From the NCBI GenBank assembly GCA_018652045.1, contig JABICX010000005.1, positions 1 to 64,000 of the forward strand: a stretch of DNA of 64,000 nucleotides, in the 5' to 3' direction. This DNA comes from Candidatus Woesearchaeota archaeon. Its GTDB lineage: Archaea > Nanobdellota > Nanobdellia > UBA10117 > JABICX01. Positions 40,601 to 48,840 of the stretch are shown one piece after another (within the stretch, counting starts at the first letter, position 1; each line of letters begins with the position of its first letter). The translations under genes were made by a program, and so were the position numbers. Under the pieces are notes generated by a model that was not told the origin of the DNA, searched no databases, and worked only from the letters and a program-made list of their open reading frames with translations.

Positions 40601-43475
40601 TCAGACTAATGCTTCATATAATCATAGCGAATTCTGTTACTGGCAACAGGATGATTGGGGCGGCTGGTGTGACGGTAAGATGATGGGCGGATCAGATAAT
40701 TCAGATAGTTGTTGGAATAATATTAATCAGACAGATTGCGAAGCATCCAGTTGTAACTGGGTTGAAGGTTTCTGCGACCCTGCTGGATTTGGTAGTGATT
40801 CTGGATTTGGTGGAGTAGCTGGCGGAACTGGCTTTGGCGGATCTGGCGGCGGAGGCGGCGGAGGCGGCTCTTTTGTAGCAATGGGCGGCTTTGGCATGAA
40901 CTGTATGCAACATGATGGTAATCAGACTGGATGTGAGTTAGTACAAGGATGTGGTTGGATGGCCGAATCAAACCCAACCTGTAGTGTAAGTTTTGCAAGT
41001 CAATGTCCACAATATAGTTACAATGCGACTCTTTGTAATGAACAGTCAAAGTGTGTATATGATCCTAATAATAACTTTTGCGACGAGAAAGTATTCTCTT
41101 GTTTCTGGAATAGTTCATTGAATACACAGACTCCTTGTGAAGCTACAGGCTTCTGTTATTGGTCTGACTGGAATAGTTGTGAACCATTATGTTATAATTC
41201 AAGTTTAACTTCTGGAAACTGTGGAACTGCAACCGCAACTAATGGATCACTTGCCGAATCAGTCTGTTCTTGGAACGATGGTTGGTGTAATCCCGGAGCT
41301 GCGTCAACATTCTTTAAGGAAATGGAAGGTGGAGCACCAATACCTTTGGGTACAGATACATCTGGAGATGCAACACCTCCGGAAGTGGATATCGTAGACT
41401 TTGGAATGAAAGATATGGGACCTGCATTTGGATTTGGTATCCGTGTATTAAGCGTTGAGAATGCTTCAATGTGTAATGGTATAATGGGACCTGGTGGAAT
41501 GTCTGGAACTGGTAAGAATGAAACGAAGTTCTACTGGTACTTGGATACAGATGATACTCGAACAGGTGGCTGCGCAATCCAACATGATGCGACACAGGTT
41601 GGTTATGAGTTCTACTTTAAGAGTGCATGGTCATGGAGTAGCAGCGGAGAGGCTGTAGAGAGTACTGAGGCTTATCAATGTAGTAGTAATACTTGGCAGA
41701 AGGCGCCAATTCCAATATCGAGTGTAAAACAGAAAGCTTGCCAAGAGGTTGGTGGTGGAACAATCGCAGTTCAGAAGACTGAACTTGAGAAGTTCCCAAC
41801 ATTATATACTTCAGGATCAGATATACGAGTTACGGTTGCAACCGCGTCTGCATTGGGTAATATCACAAATCCGGCAGATAATATTAGTTCAGATACAGTC
41901 GGTTATGCAACGCCGGGCGCATTTGACCAAGATATTGATGTTCTAGACTTGTTTAAGTTTAAGTCAAATACCTCTGATAAAGTAGGTCAGGGTGCAAGTA
42001 AAGGATATGTTAGTTATGATGATATAGATTGTTGGACTGCTGCAGGATGTGCAGATTATCAGTGTATGGGACATCCTTATTGTACAGATAATACATATGG
42101 TGTTGAGGCCGCATCCTTTGTTGACACAAGAGTTCCAAAGGTTATTGGGTTGATTAAGGAGAGCTATCCAGACGCTGCTTTGATAACATTCTTCACAGAT
42201 AAACCTTCTAACGGTAGTCTGGAGTTATTTGGATCTAATGCAGGTTGTCCTGCTTCGTCAATACAGACTGTTGTTAATGATACAGGTGTCGATAACGCCT
42301 ATGTTCGAGACTTTAGATTGTGGCACATGATCGAACTTAATAGCGATACTTTAGGGTCTGCTATGACTGCAGGTACTGAGTATTATTATAAGTTGATCTT
42401 CTGTGACGAGAATGATAAGTGTGGTATAAGTAAATGTTCAAAGATGGTTGTTGAAAATACAACAGATTCTTGCGCATTCTGCGACTTTGTTACAAAGGTA
42501 GATGTTCCAACTGGCTGGAATGTATCATATGATCTTGATCAAGACGGTACATATGAACATGTTCAGGGAACTATCTGTGGTGCGAATGCCGGAATGAAGA
42601 CTAATTACACCGATGGAAGACGAGCAAACATTAAGTTGGTTACTGCAGATAACGCTAGCTGGTTTGAATTTATTGATGTAAAGTTGACAAAGACGGGATT
42701 GGGTACGAAGACTAGATCAATTAGCACAACTGGCGCAATAAATGTAAGTACAACAACAGATGCTGCTGGAAACTCTTTGGGCTTTGCAGGAATGGTAGAA
42801 GATACGCGGGATAAGATTGTTCATAATCTATATCCTGAGCGATGTTTGATTAAGATTCCAAAAGGCGATACAAATTGTGACGACCTATGGCACTGTGATA
42901 ATACTCTAACTAATTGTGTAAATAGAACTTCAGAAGCAACCCTTAATCTAAGTGAGACTACTTCATGTATATGGGAGATTCCATATTGTGAGTTCTCCGC
43001 ATGGGCTGGTGGTGAGCCAGCTGTAGCTGAAGATGATGATTCTAGCTCTAGCTCTAGCTCCGGAGGCGGCGGTGGCGGCGGCGGTGGCGGCGGCAACACC
43101 ACAACAAATGCCACTACAACTGACGATGAATCTGATGATGAAGAGGACGATGATTTCGCACCGCCAACTGGTGCAGCGACTTCTGAAACAAAGAAGAGCT
43201 CATTATCTCTACCAAGCATAGATGCTGAAGCACTTGGTGATTGGAGACTTATTGTCGGTATTATAGCAGTTATCGCAGTAATTGGATATGGTATGAGTAG
43301 AAAGAAGTCTGGATCAACCTATCGACGACCAAGAACAACTTCATTTAGCAAGCGGAGAAACCTTTCTGCAAGCCTGGGCGCATTAAGAGATAGACTGCCT
43401 AAGAAAAAGAAGACGTACCGTAGTCGAGGTTCTAGTCGGAACTTGGAATCATATGGTTTTAAGATACGGCGATAA
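37671..43475 (+). CDS. giant Cys/Trp-repeat surface protein
   Basis: 1934 residues. Signal helix (VLLLLCFSIALVGFLSSNVSA). Roughly the first 1190 residues are tandem Cys/Trp-rich units of 25-40 residues, interrupted by longer domains and one DGIDNNNNG calcium-type motif. A gly-rich linker (FGGSGGGGGGGG) lies near residue 1055. The later part is a beta-rich domain followed by FN3-like strands (VIGLIKESYPDAALITFFT), a Ser/Gly run, TGAATSETKK, a membrane helix and a long Arg/Lys tail. The size and disulfide density suggest a stiff fibre or outer coat. The family function is unknown. Confidence 0.8.
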   Translation: MVVGKVRTSLKVLLLLCFSIALVGFLSSNVSAVDCGAQTAQTDCEAAGAGSECSWWEDPWGSWCSPKSCGNLWTSTECTNSSNLINKSCSWSSGSSGWCMEANCWALDGTNQSDCEANSYGIDCTWTNECMGPYEKQCWAFESSAECTAVAGCTWGMCSSQGCYDYTASATCVANTGYTGNACKWNSQYDYCYEGGCNDYSDSISCAANDCFWSGGGCYNPSCSDYGYNNESYCESNDVGLSCQWNDPWCEEKGCWSSTSSGACAAANSSSGRSCVWDTSDTGWCEEIGCWNWESWNSGSEAACLGNGTAYGLSCIWSNDSVADDGTGWCYQNTSSTGCSTLTIDRDCMDTFYCMWNYTASACQEPGTGSMETTFSAWYPGCYIFDTAGQSACGNVTGCDWIAGEDIKCRGNATINSTDSSIGGIRCEYINNSNMCKKMTMMPSCCEWQGEGCVENKFTSACWDDMQDTPEGADYCEDYNAYTDKTLCEQIAGEPWYMPCRWNNQSTVAEDDDRCTFKFENVFEVGKENVMFLDSKQSCEAAGGNWITDTYCSSNDAATAVALPVGRCEYKFNEERNCDKECYACDYKTDGTNWTNAQKAKDACISSVLGICGFTSDTTKPNGFGTCDPKEEFKTGIATNCDEDCGSCTHMGDSTASDADNKPSAFCKSSKKTGGCKWIPDIDSPTDEAKGRCASKAEKTCESKCDLCFDETNCVNKGSKNGNTTLDTQCSWNDNLFMCLPTSGADQMEVCWDGIDNNNNGKMDCADSMCFSDPFCGAWCMAGFGGMDCFGYDAQTDCEGGGCVWINENWGSWCDMPGSNCWSNDGNQTLCEADGNCSWHSGFGGFCEDDWSSTDSCMNLDNVTCGNSTGVGLNCTWVVDSYFSEYGDSGSMGWCDPNWNFYGDWPGDNYCQGFSDDGESTCGTSGTVDVGGNYPCQWFNSSGGMASGGGGEAYGGGWCDHRKYACHQFQDQSDCEDQTNASYNHSEFCYWQQDDWGGWCDGKMMGGSDNSDSCWNNINQTDCEASSCNWVEGFCDPAGFGSDSGFGGVAGGTGFGGSGGGGGGGGSFVAMGGFGMNCMQHDGNQTGCELVQGCGWMAESNPTCSVSFASQCPQYSYNATLCNEQSKCVYDPNNNFCDEKVFSCFWNSSLNTQTPCEATGFCYWSDWNSCEPLCYNSSLTSGNCGTATATNGSLAESVCSWNDGWCNPGAASTFFKEMEGGAPIPLGTDTSGDATPPEVDIVDFGMKDMGPAFGFGIRVLSVENASMCNGIMGPGGMSGTGKNETKFYWYLDTDDTRTGGCAIQHDATQVGYEFYFKSAWSWSSSGEAVESTEAYQCSSNTWQKAPIPISSVKQKACQEVGGGTIAVQKTELEKFPTLYTSGSDIRVTVATASALGNITNPADNISSDTVGYATPGAFDQDIDVLDLFKFKSNTSDKVGQGASKGYVSYDDIDCWTAAGCADYQCMGHPYCTDNTYGVEAASFVDTRVPKVIGLIKESYPDAALITFFTDKPSNGSLELFGSNAGCPASSIQTVVNDTGVDNAYVRDFRLWHMIELNSDTLGSAMTAGTEYYYKLIFCDENDKCGISKCSKMVVENTTDSCAFCDFVTKVDVPTGWNVSYDLDQDGTYEHVQGTICGANAGMKTNYTDGRRANIKLVTADNASWFEFIDVKLTKTGLGTKTRSISTTGAINVSTTTDAAGNSLGFAGMVEDTRDKIVHNLYPERCLIKIPKGDTNCDDLWHCDNTLTNCVNRTSEATLNLSETTSCIWEIPYCEFSAWAGGEPAVAEDDDSSSSSSSGGGGGGGGGGGNTTTNATTTDDESDDEEDDDFAPPTGAATSETKKSSLSLPSIDAEALGDWRLIVGIIAVIAVIGYGMSRKKSGSTYRRPRTTSFSKRRNLSASLGALRDRLPKKKKTYRSRGSSRNLESYGFKIRR
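37770..41290 (+). repeat. Cys/Trp repeat block of the giant protein
   Basis: The recurring unit is about C-x(4-9)-C-x(3-8)-C-x-W-x(2-12)-C-x(3-5)-C, for example DCTWTNEC, GCTWGMC, NACKWN, LSCQWNDPWC, RSCVWD, GWCEEIGC. There are two blocks (about 37770-38900 and 40000-41290) either side of Cys-rich but less regular sequence. The CxW core is like that of PSI domains, an analogy only. Confidence 0.7.
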
Positions 43476-43531
43476 CGCCATTAGTCCGTAGGACTAATTG
43501 CGGGATTGAAAATTTCTGATATTTTCAATAG
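43476..43531 (+). repeat. double-hairpin intergenic element, copy B
   Basis: It starts directly after the stop codon of the giant gene. Stem one: CGC-ATTAGTCC/GGACTAAT-GCG, 11 bp with one mismatch and a GTA loop. Then GG, then stem two: ATTGAAAAT-TTCTGAT-ATTTTCAAT, a perfect 9 bp, and AG. Same order as at 43849 and 17249. Confidence 0.7.
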
Positions 43532-43576
43532 ATCGCTTTTGCTATTTTAATGATAAAAATAAAGTAAAAAGAAATT

Positions 43577-43777
43577 CTAATCAGTAGCGCCGATAGCTGC
43601 TACTAACAGCCCTGCAAACATAATTGCTAGGCCCAATCCACCTTTGATAAGACGGACTAAGTCGTGCCACCATGGATATCCACCTATGTGTGTCAGTGTA
43701 TATGTATAGATACCTATAACGATTATAAATAATCCAAGCACAATCTTAAGATACTTTCCTGCATTAATCTTAGCCAT
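43577..43777 (-). CDS. small two-helix membrane protein
   Basis: 66 residues: helix one about 9-27, a loop with GGYPWWHDLVRLIKGG, helix two about 45-62. I recognise the GGYPWWxDL pattern as typical of small hypothetical membrane proteins in DPANN archaea, but no function is known. The gene is alone on the minus strand between the giant surface gene and rpl15e. A TATA-like ATTAAAAAGC lies about 35 bases before the ATG. Confidence 0.65.
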   Translation of the reverse strand: MAKINAGKYLKIVLGLFIIVIGIYTYTLTHIGGYPWWHDLVRLIKGGLGLAIMFAGLLVAAIGATD

Positions 43778-43837
43778 ATATCTTCACCTGATGCTTATTG
43801 TATAACAAAAAGCTTTTTAATGGTTGTTATACACCAG

Positions 43838-43848
43838 TATATAAATAT
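43838..43848 (+). promoter_or_regulatory. TATA box upstream of rpl15e
   Basis: TATATAAATAT is the best TATA match in this gap. The double-hairpin element starts at the next base, so it lies between the TATA box and the gene, partly as DNA around the start site and partly as leader RNA. Confidence 0.5.
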
Positions 43849-43903
43849 CGCTATTGGACGTTACCAATAGCGGGATTGAAAATCTAATAAGGGTTTTCAA
43901 TAG
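43849..43903 (+). repeat. double-hairpin intergenic element, copy C
   Basis: Stem one: CGCTATTGG-ACGTTA-CCAATAGCG, a perfect 9 bp. Then GG, stem two: ATTGAAAA-11 bases-TTTTCAAT, a perfect 8 bp, then AG. The stem sequences of arm one differ fully from copy B while pairing is kept, which is compensatory change. GGAG follows 8 bases later, before the rpl15e ATG. Confidence 0.7.
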
Positions 43904-43920
43904 CTTAACGGAGAGACAAA

Positions 43921-44436
43921 ATGTACAGATATATACAAAAACTATGGAGGCAACCTACGAAAAATATGAAGGAAGCCTACAAAGAGCATCTTATTGAATG
44001 GCGTAAGGAGGCCGCAGTTGTTAGAATCGCTAAACCTACTCGTCTGGATCGAGCTAGAAACCTCGGATATCGTGCTAAGCAAGGTATTGTTGTGGTTCGA
44101 GCGAGAGTTCGTAAGGGAGTCACAAAAAGGCCAGCTGTAACGCATGCTCGAAGACCAAAAAGACACGTTATGCTGAAATTACCTGTTGCAAAGAGCAAGC
44201 AACGGATCGCAGAAGAAAGATCTGCTAGAAAATACCCTAACATGGAAGTTCTGAACTCATATTGGGTAGGAGATGACGGAAAGAGCGAGTTTTACGAGAT
44301 AATTATGGTTGATCCAAATCATCCAGGTATATTTAGAGACCGTAATCTGAATTTCTTGTGTAAGAAGACAGCAACTCGAAGAGTCCACCGTGGTCTGACT
44401 AGCGCAGGTAAGAAGAGTCGAGGAATACGTAAGTAA
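43921..44436 (+). CDS. rpl15e: 50S ribosomal protein L15e
   Basis: 171 residues, basic. The start MYRYIQKLWRQP, RLDRARNLGYRAKQG, and DPNHP at the C-terminal region are typical of archaeal/eukaryotic L15e, a structural protein of the large subunit that binds rRNA. GGAGAG precedes the ATG. It appears to lead a plus-strand cluster with Rpp30 and a radical SAM protein. Its leader holds copy C of the double-hairpin element, so control of L15e expression through this element is possible. Confidence 0.95.
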   Translation: MYRYIQKLWRQPTKNMKEAYKEHLIEWRKEAAVVRIAKPTRLDRARNLGYRAKQGIVVVRARVRKGVTKRPAVTHARRPKRHVMLKLPVAKSKQRIAEERSARKYPNMEVLNSYWVGDDGKSEFYEIIMVDPNHPGIFRDRNLNFLCKKTATRRVHRGLTSAGKKSRGIRK

Positions 44437-44467
44437 TTCTTTTAAGTCCTGATTTGTTTACTTTATC

Positions 44468-45028
44468 ATGCAAGATATAGTTCTACCTAAGAAGAATGAA
44501 GATCAGCTGTTAGCTAAGGCTAAAGAGCTTGGATCTGAACCTATGTTTGCGTATAGTATTTGCGATTGGACACCCGGTTCCGGGCTACATATAGCTGCTT
44601 CAAAGCCAAAAGAGCTAGATTCAGTTAGAAAAAAAGCTAAGCAAGCAGCCTTTGTGGTGGCTAGTTCAACTGATGAGAAGACTATTCGCATGATTATGGA
44701 TGCTAAGTGGATCAAATACTTCACTAACATTGAAACCTCTACTGGTAGCGACCATTCACACTATCGTAGAAGCAACTTTAACCAAGTTCTTGCGAAGTTA
44801 GCTAAAGATACTAGCAAGACCTATCTTGTTGATTTCTCACATATACTTAAGATCGAAGGTAAGAAGCGTAAACTTTTGCTAGGTCGAATAGCTCAGAACA
44901 TCAAGATCTGTAAGAAGTACAAGGTTCCTGTAGGAATAGCAACCTTTGCAACAGATCCATATGAGCTAAGAAACCCATCAGACCTTAAGGCTTTCCTGAG
45001 GACGCTGAAAGCAGGTAAGATCGCATGA
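44468..45028 (+). CDS. rnp3: RNase P protein component 3 (Rpp30)
   Basis: 186 residues with the TIM-barrel-like (PHP-type) fold expected for Rpp30: RRSNFNQVLAKLAKD is the conserved RxSxxNxxLAK region, followed by YLVDFSHIL and the C-terminal ATFATDPYELRNPSDL. Rpp30 pairs with Pop5 in the archaeal RNase P holoenzyme that matures tRNA 5' ends. Pop5 is also encoded here (53656). The next gene begins at ATGA over its stop, so the two are translationally coupled. Confidence 0.92.
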   Translation: MQDIVLPKKNEDQLLAKAKELGSEPMFAYSICDWTPGSGLHIAASKPKELDSVRKKAKQAAFVVASSTDEKTIRMIMDAKWIKYFTNIETSTGSDHSHYRRSNFNQVLAKLAKDTSKTYLVDFSHILKIEGKKRKLLLGRIAQNIKICKKYKVPVGIATFATDPYELRNPSDLKAFLRTLKAGKIA

Positions 45029-45843
45029 TGAAACTAAAAGAGATAGAATCCAAATCAATCTTGGTGAAGAGTGGGTTGAGTACTGTGGATTATGTAGTTA
45101 ACCCCTACATTGGTTGTATGCATGGTTGCATCTTTTGTTATGCGCGATTTATGAAGCGATTTACAGGCCACAAAGAAGAATGGGGGCAGTTTGTAGATGC
45201 AAAGGTTAATGCTGCAGATTTAGTTAAGAATGGTGAGAAGTATCGTGGTAAATCAGTTTTCTTCTGTTCAACTACCGATCCATATCATCCACCTGAAGCT
45301 CGTTACAAACTAACGCGTCAGGTTCTGGAGAAACTAATACCTCATCAGCCAAACATATCTGTACAATCTAAGTCTGATCTGATTGTTAGAGACATTGATC
45401 TATTCAAACAGTTCAAGCATATAATTGCAGGTATATCCATATCAACATTAGATGAAAGCATTCAGAAGAAGGTTGAGCCACTTGCTTCATCTCCGAAAAG
45501 AAGGATAGCTGCTCTGAAGAAGATGAAGAAGTCAGGGTTGAAAACTTACTGCTTTGTCTCACCAATTTTTCCAGGCATAACTAACTGGAAAGCAATCCTG
45601 CGCAAGACAAAGAGTTTTGTAGATGAGTATTGGTTTGAGAACCTAAATTTCTATCCATCAATCCGTGCGAATATGTATAACTTCTTAGAAGAATATGATC
45701 CGAAGTTAGTTGATAAGTACCGAGAGATCTATACCAAAGGAAATTCTTATTGGTATGATGTTGAGAAAGAGATAGCTAGTTACTGTAAGAAGAACAAGAT
45801 CAAGTGTAAGATCTACTTCCATCATAAAAGTATGACTAAATAA
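45025..45843 (+). CDS. radical SAM protein, SplB-like
   Basis: 272 residues. The 4Fe-4S motif is Cys31-x3-Cys35-x2-Cys38 (GCMHGCIFCYA), followed by FFCSTTDPYHPPEA and VQSKSDLIVRDIDL, typical of the COG1533/SplB-like radical SAM group. The founder repairs spore photoproduct in DNA; most archaeal members have no assigned substrate. It overlaps the Rpp30 stop, so a role in RNA metabolism is also conceivable by context only. The 3' end overlaps the convergent exchanger gene by eight bases. Confidence 0.85.
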   Translation: MMKLKEIESKSILVKSGLSTVDYVVNPYIGCMHGCIFCYARFMKRFTGHKEEWGQFVDAKVNAADLVKNGEKYRGKSVFFCSTTDPYHPPEARYKLTRQVLEKLIPHQPNISVQSKSDLIVRDIDLFKQFKHIIAGISISTLDESIQKKVEPLASSPKRRIAALKKMKKSGLKTYCFVSPIFPGITNWKAILRKTKSFVDEYWFENLNFYPSIRANMYNFLEEYDPKLVDKYREIYTKGNSYWYDVEKEIASYCKKNKIKCKIYFHHKSMTK

Positions 45844-46804
45844 CTCCGTAGAACTTGTATGCAACGTAACCAACATATGCGAGAGCTAGAATAACTGCTT
45901 CATGTTTGTCTAGTCTGTTGTTGTTTCTGAAGAACAGAAGTGCGAGTGCGGAGATGCCGAACCAAAATGGTATGTCAAACCAAGTAAGTGTAGGAGCGAT
46001 TGTGTAGCCAGAGATCGCTGCTCCGATTCCCAAAGCAAGCATTGGGTTTGTGATGTTTGAACCAATGAGTACTCCCAGTGACATTGACTTAGCTCCTTTC
46101 ATAACTCCGCGCACAGCAGTTGTTAGCTCTGGCAGAGCTGTGCTCACTCCAATCACAACAAGTCCAATGAAGGTTTGCTCAATTCCAAAATGATTCGCAA
46201 AGAACAAAGTGTTGTTCACAACCCATGTTGCGCCAGCACCAAGCAGTGCGAGACCAAAAAGTACTTCGCTAATGTCTAACATTATGTGGTGTCTTTTTGT
46301 CTTTCCGATTGGTTTATGATGTGGATCAATAAGTGCTTTGATTGACTTTTCGTTTCTTGAGATGTAGTAGATGTAGATTACGTAAAGAGCGGCTAATAAG
46401 ATCCCCTCTATCCTCGATATAAAACCGTTCAATCCAAGTAACCACAGTAGTGCGATAGCTCCTAACATTATAGGACCATCGCGTCTCTGGATTTGTTTTG
46501 ACGATTTGATTGTTGCTAAGATGCCAACAATACCTAAGATTAAAGTGATCTGTATAATGTTTGAACCAATGTTTGTTCCAACTGCAACACCTGACGCTTC
46601 AATACCATTTAGTATTTTCCAACTAGATGCAACATGTGTAAAGATCTCAGGTAAAGAAGTTCCAATTGAAAGAATTGTAAGTCCAACAAAAAGGTAGGAT
46701 ATCTTAAGTTTCTTAGCTATCTCTGTTGCGCCATTTATCGTGATGCCAGCACCTATCCATAGACCTAGTATTCCTACTATGAAGAGAATTATCTCTGCTT
46801 TCAT
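45836..46804 (-). CDS. Na+/Ca2+ exchanger family protein
   Basis: 322 residues with about ten membrane helices in two inverted halves. The alpha repeats are clear: IGTSLPEIFTHV with NIGSNIIQ in the first half and GVSTALPELTTAV with LIGSNITNP in the second. This is the YrbG-like CaCA family, which exchanges Ca2+ for Na+ or H+ across the cytoplasmic membrane. It is the second gene of a pair: its start overlaps the stop of the beta-CASP nuclease. Acidic, Asp-rich surface proteins nearby may depend on calcium outside the cell. Confidence 0.92.
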   Translation of the reverse strand: MKAEIILFIVGILGLWIGAGITINGATEIAKKLKISYLFVGLTILSIGTSLPEIFTHVASSWKILNGIEASGVAVGTNIGSNIIQITLILGIVGILATIKSSKQIQRRDGPIMLGAIALLWLLGLNGFISRIEGILLAALYVIYIYYISRNEKSIKALIDPHHKPIGKTKRHHIMLDISEVLFGLALLGAGATWVVNNTLFFANHFGIEQTFIGLVVIGVSTALPELTTAVRGVMKGAKSMSLGVLIGSNITNPMLALGIGAAISGYTIAPTLTWFDIPFWFGISALALLFFRNNNRLDKHEAVILALAYVGYVAYKFYGVI

Positions 46805-48072
46805 AACTCTAAAATTTCGCCAGGCTTTGGTGCTAGACCTTCAATGTTAAAACGTCCCTTAAGTTCTGTTGCAAACCGATGGCATTGATCTCCATGCATA
46901 CAGATTACTTTTTTAGGTCTGATTTTCTGTACAAATCTAAGTAACTCTGTTCTGTCTGCATGTCCTGAGAAACTTAGTTGATGAAGTTGCATTCCTAACT
47001 TAAGATCGAATTCATCTGTGACATATCGCCCAGTTTCTACTAAATAATTTCCTGCTGATTTTGGAAATTGGAATCCAGTTAAAATTAATGAACAATCTTT
47101 CTTTGCGTAGAGATGTTTTAGATAACTAACAATTGGTCCACCATCTAAAGTACCGCCCGTCGTTACAATTACACATGGGTGCGCGAGTATTTTTGTGCGT
47201 TCAATATGTTGTTTAATCATACGTACTTTAGATACTGCTTTCTTAAGTTCTATGGAGTTACGTAAGAACTGTGGGTGTCTTAGCGCTATTTCTGTCGCCT
47301 TTCTCGCCATACCGTCTAAATACATTGGCACTTTAATTTTTTGTTTGTTTAGTACCATTATTATTTCTGGAGCTCTTAGCGCAAAACTTGGTATTACTGC
47401 AATCCCACCTTTTGAGACCGTTTTATCGATTATTCTTCCAAGTTCTTTTTCTGTCGCACTTCGATCTGTTTGCTCTCGTGCAGAATAGGTTGTTTCCATT
47501 AAAATAATATCAATCTTTTTTAAGTCGATCTTTGCACCAGATCCAGCTCTTGTTGGATTAAGTTTAAAGTCTCCTGTGTAAAGAATTCGTTTACCATCCA
47601 TGTTAAGCACGAACATTGCAGATCCAGATATGTGTCCTGCATCATAAACCTCAACAGTTGATTTACCAATTTTTATTTTTTGATTATATCGTACATTATT
47701 CCAATTTCTAAACATCTTTGATACATTCGCAGGATTGAATGCTCGAGGTGTTTTGTTTATTTTCGCGATCTTTAGGCTATCTTTTAGAAGCATTTCTGCG
47801 TTATCTCTTGTCGGAGCGGTTCCGTAGATTGGAAAGTTCCATTTCTGATATAGAATTGGAATAGAACCTAGATGATCAAGATGACCATGCGATAGGAACA
47901 TTGCATCGGGTTTAACTTTTAGTGGTAGTGGATCTACACCACCTTCGATTTTAAAACCATACTCAAATAAGATCTTTTCAGTCTTACCTTCTATTAATAC
48001 GGCGTTTCTTCCAACTTCTCGGAATCCGCCAAGACAATGTATTTTTATTGTGTTTTTTGCTTTTTTTATCAT
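46801..48072 (-). CDS. beta-CASP ribonuclease (RNase J / aCPSF2-like)
   Basis: 423 residues. The metallo-beta-lactamase core has FLSHGHLDHLGS, YTGDF and HISGSAMF; the beta-CASP region has METTYS, GGIAVIPSFALRAPE, VTTGGTLDGGP and FSGHADRTEL, ending with CMHGD. There are no N-terminal KH domains, so it matches aCPSF2 or archaeal RNase J rather than aCPSF1. Family members act as 5'-3' exonucleases and/or endonucleases in mRNA turnover and 3' end formation. It overlaps the exchanger gene by four bases. Confidence 0.92.
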   Translation of the reverse strand: MIKKAKNTIKIHCLGGFREVGRNAVLIEGKTEKILFEYGFKIEGGVDPLPLKVKPDAMFLSHGHLDHLGSIPILYQKWNFPIYGTAPTRDNAEMLLKDSLKIAKINKTPRAFNPANVSKMFRNWNNVRYNQKIKIGKSTVEVYDAGHISGSAMFVLNMDGKRILYTGDFKLNPTRAGSGAKIDLKKIDIILMETTYSAREQTDRSATEKELGRIIDKTVSKGGIAVIPSFALRAPEIIMVLNKQKIKVPMYLDGMARKATEIALRHPQFLRNSIELKKAVSKVRMIKQHIERTKILAHPCVIVTTGGTLDGGPIVSYLKHLYAKKDCSLILTGFQFPKSAGNYLVETGRYVTDEFDLKLGMQLHQLSFSGHADRTELLRFVQKIRPKKVICMHGDQCHRFATELKGRFNIEGLAPKPGEILEL

Positions 48073-48109
48073 ATTATACTATAGTATACGGGTTTATAAG
48101 GTTGCCTTA

Positions 48110-48436
48110 CTATTTTTGTACGTGCATTGGTTTTGTAAAGAATTCATGTAAACATTTTCTAAAGTATGTTCCAAGTACAAATATGCCGATTATTTGAGCG
48201 ATATCCGAATATGGCCAAAGTCTTCCAAATGAGCTTACTGCAAAAGCCCCTACTGTAATGAAAATACCCATTGTTAGCGTCCCGGCGTATTTAGTCATCA
48301 CCTGACCAAGTGCTTTGAACCGTCGGTGTAAGAAAAGTACATCATAGCTATATATCATAGTGAAAAGGGATACAACAATTTTGATAATCAGTAACGTACC
48401 TTCAAGTCCTTCAAATGCTACTGACTCAAATGCCAT
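48110..48436 (-). CDS. small membrane protein, three helices
   Basis: 108 residues with three predicted helices (about 13-32, 48-70, 78-95). A TATA-like GTTTATATATT (about 48459-48469) lies 25-30 bases before the ATG, so the transcript is probably leaderless. The sequence FLHRRFKALGQ between helices one and two may face the cytoplasm. No family is recognised. It lies upstream of the beta-CASP gene on the same strand with a 37-base gap. Confidence 0.6.
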   Translation of the reverse strand: MAFESVAFEGLEGTLLIIKIVVSLFTMIYSYDVLFLHRRFKALGQVMTKYAGTLTMGIFITVGAFAVSSFGRLWPYSDIAQIIGIFVLGTYFRKCLHEFFTKPMHVQK

Positions 48437-48510
48437 ACTAAAAAGAGTCCTTGGGAATATATAAACTTTAGTATCAATATGTTTTTAATACAAAAGTGAT
48501 TAAGCTGCAT

Positions 48511-48840
48511 ATGGTACAATGCCTACGATGTGAGACAGACTGCGAGGATATTGATAATTATTGTTGTCATTGCGGTGCTCCCTTAAGCAAAGCTATTGCA
48601 GATATGATACAGAAAGCCTATGAACAGCGTAGGCAAGACGCCGTGCATAATATTCTAAATGTTTTGGTTAAGGAAGGATGTATTAATCAGGCAAAGCTAG
48701 ACGATCTTATGTCTAACTTAGAGAAGATATATGGTGCTGAAGCAGATGTACTGGAGTCTACCGATGAATCTGAAACCCTTGCTGAACCGAGCTCAGTAGA
48801 GCCTTTACCTGAGGCCAAAGGTAAATCTGTCTCCGAATGA
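48511..48840 (+). CDS. zinc-ribbon protein with acidic tail
   Basis: About 109 residues from the ATG at 48511, which is 25 bases after a TATA-like TTTTTAATA; a GTG at 48496 is an alternative. The zinc ribbon is CLRC then CCHC (residues about 4-26). A helical stretch (MIQKAYEQRRQDAVHNILN, EGCINQAKLDDLMSNLEKIYG) and an acidic, Ser-rich tail follow. It resembles small archaeal zinc-ribbon helical proteins of unknown role. The last 36 bases overlap the convergent DUF192 gene. Confidence 0.65.
   Translation: MVQCLRCETDCEDIDNYCCHCGAPLSKAIADMIQKAYEQRRQDAVHNILNVLVKEGCINQAKLDDLMSNLEKIYGAEADVLESTDESETLAEPSSVEPLPEAKGKSVSE

Noticed and set aside
43045-43095. GGC/GGT-rich tract as a possible regulatory or mobile sequence
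   Set aside because: It encodes a poly-Ser/poly-Gly linker in frame and needs no other explanation.
42821-43219. 132-residue minus-strand frame with poly-Pro
   Set aside because: It is the reverse of the Ser/Gly-rich run near the end of the giant protein.
43501-43901. GATTGAAAAT strings that look like the 3' end of a CRISPR repeat
   Set aside because: Only single copies about 370 bases and 26 kb apart, each inside its own hairpin, with no regular spacers and no cas genes.
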